Assembly (NCBI GenBank): GCA_947095585.1
Contig: OX352766.1
Coordinates: forward strand, 22,248,939 to 22,312,938
DNA from: Nephrocerus scutellatus
Taxonomy: Eukaryota; Arthropoda; Insecta; Diptera; Pipunculidae
DNA: 64,000 nucleotides
Direction: 5' to 3'
The notes under the pieces were generated by a model. It was not told the DNA's origin and did no database searches. It was given only the letters and a program-made list of their open reading frames with translations. Shown here piece after piece: positions 57,870 through 64,000 of this stretch; within the stretch, counting starts at the first letter, position 1; the number at the start of each line of letters is the position of its first letter. The position numbers were made by a program, and so were the translations under genes.

Positions 57870-58648
57870 CTCCCCGAGGGGGCCGCTGTATCTTACTTAA
57901 TCGTCTGGTTATTATAAGTTTGATACTTGGTCATACTCGGTAGATTATAGTGGCAGGAGGCTTTTATAAAAAATGTCAGTATGGGCGCTGTTTTTATGCA
58001 TTAAGCGTTCCTACCATACAAAAGCGTTGTGTGCTCGGGATAGTTTCTATCCCGGGTGGCCTAGGAAAACACCCTAGTGTCAAATGATAGGATACGAGGT
58101 TCCGGACGAACGTGCTGCCAGGGTCTGCTTTTGCAATCGCCCAGGCACTCATTCTGAAAGAGCTGAGTCCCTTGATGGCAGATCTCACCAAGGTCGCGTT
58201 GGTACTACGGGGGTTGGATGCCCACAGACAAGGTTTAATCTCTTCGGAGGTTTAACTGAGTCTGGGCCAACCTTTGGTTGAGGTCCAGTTTATTCTGGCT
58301 TTGGCCTACGTAGTGGCTGTGGTTTACTACCCAAATGCGGGTAGAACACTAGCATGGTAACATCAGTATGGCGGACTGATGTTGCCAAAAATCTTTGGAA
58401 CATCAGAAGACCGTCCTGATGTTACCGGTGCGATGATGCGTTCTCTGTGGAGTTGCATAGATCAACCGGTTGTCGATGACACCAGAGATCGGCAGGGACT
58501 TAAGATAGGTCCTGCTCTAACCATTGAGTTAATACTGGCACATCATTCTATGATGGCGTTGATTGTCGTATTACTAATCCAAGTCCGAAGAGGACCGTGG
58601 GGTAAACCATTCACTGGAGGTATCCACGTAAATCCAAAAGACATTTCA
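57870..58648 (+). mobile_element. R1-derived short non-autonomous unit (S8)
   Basis: 779 bp, close to S6 and S10. It has the CCCC-GA-GGGG 5' hairpin, the CGGGATAGTTTCTATCCCG hairpin and the same 54-codon frame (58091-58255). Unlike S6 it has the insert TTTATAAAAAATGTCAGTAT, shared with S10. Confidence 0.82.
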
Positions 58649-58661
58649 TGTCCCTATCTAC

Positions 58662-60825
58662 CCAGTTGTGTTTGAACAGCAGAAGCGAAAGGTTGCTTTG
58701 CGCATTGTGCACAAAATAAAAAGACCAATTACTTGACAATACGCGGAAAAACTAAAAGTAATTTTTATTACTAGAGACCGTGCCAAGAGCAGTTTTTATT
58801 GCTAACCAACAGTAATTTTTATTACTAAGAAAAGAGATATAGACAAGACGAGGACAAAACAAATCAAAGGACAAACGAAATTAGTGTGAAATTCAAAACG
58901 CACAAGTAATTTTATTACTCTCGTACACAAGTGCGTGTGTGTGTGTGCGCGGTACAAAAGGGTCAACGTGATAGAATTTTTCGACCTGAGTGCGTAGTAC
59001 GTCGCGCAGGTAGAAAACATTCAAACGGGATTTTCTTGAAAGCCATCGAAACTTTCGTAAAAAGCCGCCGAGATTTTTGTAAAAAGCCGAAACAGTAAAA
59101 CGGGATTTTCACAAAAGCCGTCGGGATTTCGCAAATTTTTCCCAAAATTTTAAGAAAGCCGTCGGCATTTCGACAAATAAAATGAGTGGCCGTGACAAGA
59201 CCAACGCGACGAAATGTAATAAAGGGAAGAAAACGAAGATGATACCGGAGCAAAAAGAACGCCCTGCTTCAAGCGACGAAGAAGCAAGCCCAGAAGAACG
59301 TCCGAGGAAAATAATGACCAGAAGAAATACGACGGTAAGTCAAATTGCTGATAAAAATATTTCCAGCGGCGGAGAGGGAACAAAGACGAAACCCGAGCAG
59401 CAGCCTGCCAACGCAGAAGACAGCAGTTCTTCTGACTCTGACATAGGCGATTCTGAGCTTGAAGAAACGGACGAAGAAACTAGGGAAGCCATCGCAGCCG
59501 GCAATATAGTAATATCGAAGCCAAAGTCGAGGGAATTCTTAGAAAGAAGCAGCAAAATCAACGACGCGGTACAAAAGTTAATGCGTGGAAAACCACAAGC
59601 CGAAGACATGTTAACGCTCACTGCTGCCTACCAAAGAATTGTCATGGATATGGCCGTCGACAATGAAAAGACATACCTCAAGCTGAAAACCGAGAAAAGA
59701 GCAATAGTAAAGAAGATGAAGAATCTGGAGGACTCAACCAAAGCTGCAATAAAAAAGATGACAAAGAAAATGGAAGACATGTTCGAGAAACTCACGGAAA
59801 AAATGATGAAGAAGATGGAAGGCGCCGGTCATGGTCCCATTGGGACCTCACCAGCTCCTCCAAAAACGTCGTCCACAACAGCTACAACCAGGGCTACAGG
59901 AGTACCCCAGGTTGTGGCGCCAAAACCCGTTGAAACATGGTCTGTGGTAGTACGTAGCAAAAATAAGGACGCTACCGCAAAGGACGTACTAAAAAAGGTG
60001 ATGACCGAAGTGGGTCCTACCCTTGGGGTGAGGATTCACGAAGTAAAACAACTGAAGGACGGGGGTGTAGTTATCCGCACCCCAAGCATCGCCGAACGAG
60101 CCAAGATAAGCAAGAACGAGAAGTTCTCAAACGTTGGACTGGACGTAGCCAATACACCGACACCAAGGAAGAAAATCGCTATATTGGGAGTACCTTCCGA
60201 GATAGCCACGAGCGAGTTAATGACGGAGCTCCACGAAAAGAACCTCAAAGAAGCAATGACGTTGGAGGACTTCAAGAAGAACGTCGCTGTTGTGAGCCGG
60301 CCTAAGAAGGAGGGCGCTGATGCGGTTGCGGACGTCATCTTGGAGGGGTCTGACCAAGTGGTCGAAACTCTCCTTGCAGCCGGCCGTTGCTACATACTGT
60401 GGACCTCCTGCAGGGTGTGAACACACGATGCCAGATTTGGCTGTTTCAGATGCCTTGCATTTGGACACCGGATTGCGGAGTGCCCATTGAAGGAAAATGT
60501 CTGTCGCCGTTGTGGTGGCCAAGGACACGTGGCTGCACGGTGCGACAAATCGCCGCATTGTCGCAACTGCGAATTGAAGGGACAGTCGGCTGACCATCAA
60601 ATGATGTCAGCATACTGTCCTATTTATAGCGGACTGGTTGCCAGGGCAAACGCCAGGCATTAGTAAGTATTTGAACAGGGTCTGAAAACCCCGCTAATTG
60701 TTGGAGTGTGGTTTGGCGGTTGGGTTCTCTTGGCTGAGGACTCGTGTGGTAGTCAAGACGGACGATATATTACGCTTAATACCGAAAGGTGGGTAAGCAG
60801 AGGGCTCGCTCTCAAACATATCAGC
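58662..60825 (+). mobile_element. R1-type unit with ORF1 only (S9)
   Basis: 2.16 kb. The 5' UTR carries four hairpin modules: AGTAATTTTTATTACT at 58757 and 58811, the paired variant AGCAGTTTTTATTGCT at 58788, and a shortened one at 58905. A (GT)n run, GCGCAGGTAGAAAA near 59005 and AAAGCCGTCGGCATTT near 59155 follow. ORF1 is followed directly by a 3' UTR of about 160 bp of the S2 type, so ORF2 is entirely missing. Confidence 0.87.
59182..60663 (+). pseudogene. R1 ORF1 of S9 with one nonsense codon
   Basis: A Gag-like protein of 493 codons starting at ATG 59182 (MSGRDKTNATK). The N-terminus is charged and acidic-serine rich (SSSDSDIGDSELEE), with a likely coiled coil of K and M rich heptads around residues 165-215 (KLKTEKRAIVKKMKNLED). 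The conserved block KPVETWSVVVRSK ... TLGVRIHEVK follows. An in-frame TGA at 60418-60420 falls just before the zinc knuckles CFRCLAFGHRIAEC and CRRCGGQGHVAARC. The frame resumes to TAG at 60661. Only this one lesion is seen. Confidence 0.9.
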
Positions 60826-60838
60826 TGTCCCTATCTAC

Positions 60839-61556
60839 TCCCCCGAGGGGGCCGCTGTATCTTACTTAATCGTCTGGTTATTATAAGTTTGATACTTGGT
60901 CATACTCGGTAGATTATAGTGGCAGGGGGCTTCTTTAAAAAATGTCAGTATGAGCGCTGTTTTTAAAGCATTAAGCGTTCCTACCATACAATAGCGTTGT
61001 GTGCCTGGGATAGTTTCTATCCCGGGCGGCCTAGGGCTTGAAACCACCCTAGTGTCAAATGATAGGATACGAGGTTCCGGACGAATGTGCTGCCAGGGTC
61101 TGCTTTTGCAATCGCCCAGGCACTCATTCTGAAAGAGCTGAGTCCCTTGATGGCAGATCTCACCAAGGTCGCGTTGGTACTACGGGGGTTGGATGCCCAC
61201 AGACAAGGTTTAATCTCCTCGGAGGTTTAACTGAGTCTGGGCCAACCTTTGGTTGAGGTCCAGTTTATTCTGGCTTTGGCCTACGTAGTGGCTGTGGCTT
61301 ACTACCCAAATGCGGGTAGAACACTAGCATGGTAACATCAGCGTGGGGACTGATGTTACCAAAAATCTTTGGTACATCAGAAGACCGTCCTGATGTTACC
61401 GGTGCGATGATGCGATCTCTGTGGAGTTGCATAGATCAACCGGTTGTCGAATAACTATGATGGACGTTGATTGTCGTATTACTAATCCAAGTCCGAAGAG
61501 GACCGTGGGGTAAACCATTCACTGGAGGTATCCACGTTAATCCAAAAGACATTTCA
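60839..61556 (+). mobile_element. R1-derived short non-autonomous unit (S10)
   Basis: 718 bp, the same family as S6 and S8, with the CCCCC-GA-GGGGG 5' hairpin and the 54-codon frame (61066-61230). A block of about 70-80 bp in the 3' UTR (the CCATTGAGTTAATACTGGCA region) is deleted compared with S6 and S8. Confidence 0.82.
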
Positions 61557-61762
61557 TGTCCCTATCTACTCAGTTGATCTGTGACTTTCATGGTGAACAG
61601 TTCTTGTGCGGAAAAATTCGCAGTGAATTAAAAGTAATTTTTATTACTAGTTACAAAAATAATTGTTAAACCAAGCAAGCAAGTAACAATCAAAGACGAA
61701 CAAACAAGTTAAAAAAAAAAAAACCTATCGCAGGTATAATTAAGCCTTAAAAAGGTTATTTT

Positions 61763-61800
<38 letters not shown>

Positions 61801-61919
61801 ATAATAAAAAAAAAAAAAAAAAAAAAAAAACCCGTAAAACCAACAAGTACCGATTTCTTGGAAAACTGACAATAAATAATTTTTGACATTAAATAATTTT
61901 GAACCCAATATAAGTGGAA

Positions 61920-63230
61920 ATGGATAGTGACACTAATGACCCTATTATAAAGAAGCCAAAGAAGCCAAGTCGTAAGAAAGAGAGATTTGGCGGAATAACC
62001 ACCGATTTATCGAGCGACACGGAAGGCAGCAGACACGTGCGGGGCAATAAAGAGAGGAAGTTAGATCCTCAAGTTATAAATGGTGAAAATCTACCTGCGG
62101 TAAGTCTTGTTGAAAAAACTAGTAGTGTAGATATTGCTGTTAAAAATTTGGCAGTCGTTGGCAATGCGGCTACCAAAAATAAAGGCACCCAGCATGTCAA
62201 TAAAGTGGTTAATGAAGATATCATTGAAATGAGAGCGATATCAAAAAAGATGTCCAAAATGCTGAAAAGCTGTGGCCTTAACACGGAAATGGCTATTGAC
62301 ATTTTGAACCTCGCAAATGAATATGAGGACAAAATCACAATGCTAGTTGCTACCAATGAGCGCCTTCGAGGAAAACTCGAATGCCTTAAAGAAATAAGGG
62401 CAGATGACTCTATTGGTCACCTGGCCACAACTGCTGCTAAATCAATGCCGTTTCCGAGACTAACGACGCTTCTCCCGACGTTACTACCCAAACAAAAAGA
62501 GACCTGGTCAATGGTGGTCAAGAGCAATGACTCAAGTGTCTCACCAGATGAGCTCAAAAGAAGGGTCATTAATGAAGTTGCCCCTTCCTTCGGGACAAGA
62601 GTGCACGAAGTAAAAACGACGAAATCTAGGGGTGTTGTAATTAGCACACTAAGCCAAGCTGAGCGTAGCAAAATTGCCTCAAACAAAAAGTTTGAGGAAA
62701 TTGGTGTAGTTGTCCAAGTCAGCGAAAAACTAGGTCCGAAAGTAGTTTTGCTTGATGTACCTTCGACGATTTCAGCGGACCAGCTGATGACAGAGATTTA
62801 CCATAACCATTTTGCTGACAAGATGACATCTGAGTGCTTTAAAAAGAGCATCAAAATAATAAGCCGTCCAATCAAGCAAGGCCCAGAAGCGACCTCCAAT
62901 GTCATTCTTGAAGGTACAAAGCAAATAGTCGATGAGCTAATCGACTCGAAACGCTGCTATGCCCTGTGGTTCTCCTTCAAGGTACGTCCACATGATCCAG
63001 TCATGGGATGTTTTCGCTGTTTAGGTTACACACACAGAGTGTCTGAATGCAAAGCCAAAGAGAGCACTTGAGGACACTGCAGTAAACCAGGACATACTGC
63101 ATCCAAATGCGTAAATCAGCCGCACTGTAGGGATTGCGCCTTCAAAGGACTATCTGCTGCACATCAAATGATGTCAGCTGCATGTCCGGTTTACGGCACT
63201 CTTGTTGCTAGGGCGAACTCCAGACACTAA
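61920..63230 (+). pseudogene. R1 ORF1 of S11 with one nonsense codon
   Basis: ATG at 61920 (MDSDTNDPII). The protein has a lysine-rich start, a conserved block (KETWSMVVKSND ... SFGTRVHEVKT) and zinc knuckles. The first knuckle is CFRCLGYTHRVSEC. The first cysteine of the second is replaced by a TGA stop at 63069-63071 (after KEST), and the frame continues GHCSKPGHTASKC to RANSRH and TAA at 63228-63230. ORF2 restarts on the same bases as TAATG. 436 codons. Confidence 0.9.
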
Positions 63231-64000
63231 TGGTTGTAATTTTACAACTTAACTGTCAGGGCTCGTATGCCGTTATGTGCGATCTCGGCGAGCGCCTTTG
63301 TGAGCTGAACGCCAGCATCGCGTTGATTCAAGAGCCCTATGCAGTTGATGGCTGCGTAAGGGGTCTCCCATCCACCATGCGCATTTTTCCTGATTCTAGG
63401 ATGAATGCCGCGGTGGTGGTGAATAACGTCAATGTCGACTGCTTGGCAGTGAGCGACAACACAGACGAATGGGGATCCTGCGTTTGGGTCAGGGGCGATT
63501 TTGGAGAGTTCTTTCTTGTCAGTATATACTGCAAGTTCAATGAGCCTCTGGAACCATATTTGGTCTATATGGAGTCCATATTGCAATTAGCAGACGGAAC
63601 ACCGACAATTTTCGGCATTGATGCAAACGCGTCCTCTCCTCTGTGGTTCAGCAAGCCTGGACGTTCGTCCGGTCAGCGTAGAACAGAGAGGGGCGAGATG
63701 CTTGCTGAAATACTTGTTTCGAATTCGTGTCGTGTTCTTAATACGCCATCGGACAGTTACACGTTTGATGGACCTTTGTATCTTTTTGCAATCGCTCTGC
63801 TGGTGCTCTCCAATATCGCTGGAGGATCCTGAACGGGGAAAGTATCAGTGATCACAGTCTCATTGAGATTATCCTTGACTCTGAAAGGATCGAGGATGCT
63901 CAACCGACTGTGGTTCCAAGACGATGGCGCACTGGTGGAGCTGACTGGGATGTCTACGCTGAGAGCATAAAAGAAGAAGCATCAAGCTTTCCACTTGGCC
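63230..64000 (+). pseudogene. R1 ORF2 of S11, endonuclease part, right edge partial
   Basis: ATG at 63230 within TAATG (MVVILQLNCQGS). The endonuclease has IALIQEPY and IFGIDANASSPLW. A deletion with frameshift near 63770-63780 disturbs the TFDGP segment. After it SDHSLIEII returns in a new frame near 63850 and reading continues to the window end. Whether the RT is intact cannot be seen. Confidence 0.87.

Larger units (their letters stand above)
55742..64000 (+). mobile_element. R1 tandem array 2, runs off the right edge
   Basis: Target motifs at 55742, 56549, 57857, 58649, 60826 and 61557 separate units of 794, 1295, 779, 2164, 718 and more than 2430 bp. Short non-coding units (S6, S8, S10) alternate with ORF1-bearing units (S7, S9, S11). 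All lie in the same direction as the 28S fragment. Confidence 0.88.
61570..64000 (+). mobile_element. R1-type LINE, 5'-complete, runs off the window (S11)
   Basis: It starts CAGTTGATCTG after the target motif. The 5' UTR has AGTAATTTTTATTACT at 61633-61648, GCAGGTATAAT near 61731, a (GT)n run (about 61764-61799) and a poly-A run (about 61807-61830). ORF1 and ORF2 follow. Same lineage as S5. Confidence 0.88.

Overview
This window comes from a metazoan genome, most likely an insect, and I see no host protein-coding gene in it. The base composition is AT-rich. Every coding signal belongs to a transposable element: Ty3/Gypsy with a lysine-tRNA primer site, R1-type LINEs inserted in a 28S rDNA remnant, a mariner, Helitrons and a tRNA-derived SINE. 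The species cannot be named from this sequence.

Layout. 1-6147 is the right-hand part of a plus-strand Gypsy element: pol, then a 3' LTR of about 3 kb that a short Helitron has interrupted. 6148-21300 is mostly non-coding repeat: a mariner remnant nested in a Helitron-like element, an AT-rich stretch, a decayed array of about 400 bp units, a mosaic repeat block (14336-17870), a 118 bp tandem array, and SINE copies. 21811-28690 holds a decayed autonomous Helitron. It keeps the Rep part but not the helicase, and repeat-rich non-coding DNA surrounds it.

30300-42749 is a complete minus-strand Gypsy element. It has a 4 bp target duplication (CGTT), LTRs of 2.66 and 3.09 kb ending TGTAATGG...CCATTACA, a lysine-tRNA primer site, a long leader, a RING-H2 ORF, gag and a broken pol. 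The Gypsy at 1-6147 belongs to the same family, because its LTR shows matching blocks.

42813-64000 is the most unusual part. A 1.5 kb segment occurs twice (43436-44939 and 54155-55741). Each copy ends in about 100 bp of degenerate 28S rDNA spanning the R2 and R1 insertion sites. From each R1 site a head-to-tail array of R1-type elements begins. The 13 bp target motif TGTCCCTATCTAC occurs 11 times and marks the unit boundaries. Some units are 5'-complete with ORF1 and ORF2, some carry ORF1 only, and at least six are short non-coding units that look like structured, internally deleted R1 derivatives. Units share 5' UTR hairpins and exchange ORF1 and 3' UTR modules.

All larger ORFs are broken except the Gypsy pol at the left edge, the small RING ORF and possibly the gag of the second Gypsy. 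The region reads as a TE graveyard with some recent activity: the LTRs of the second Gypsy are nearly identical apart from a few indels.
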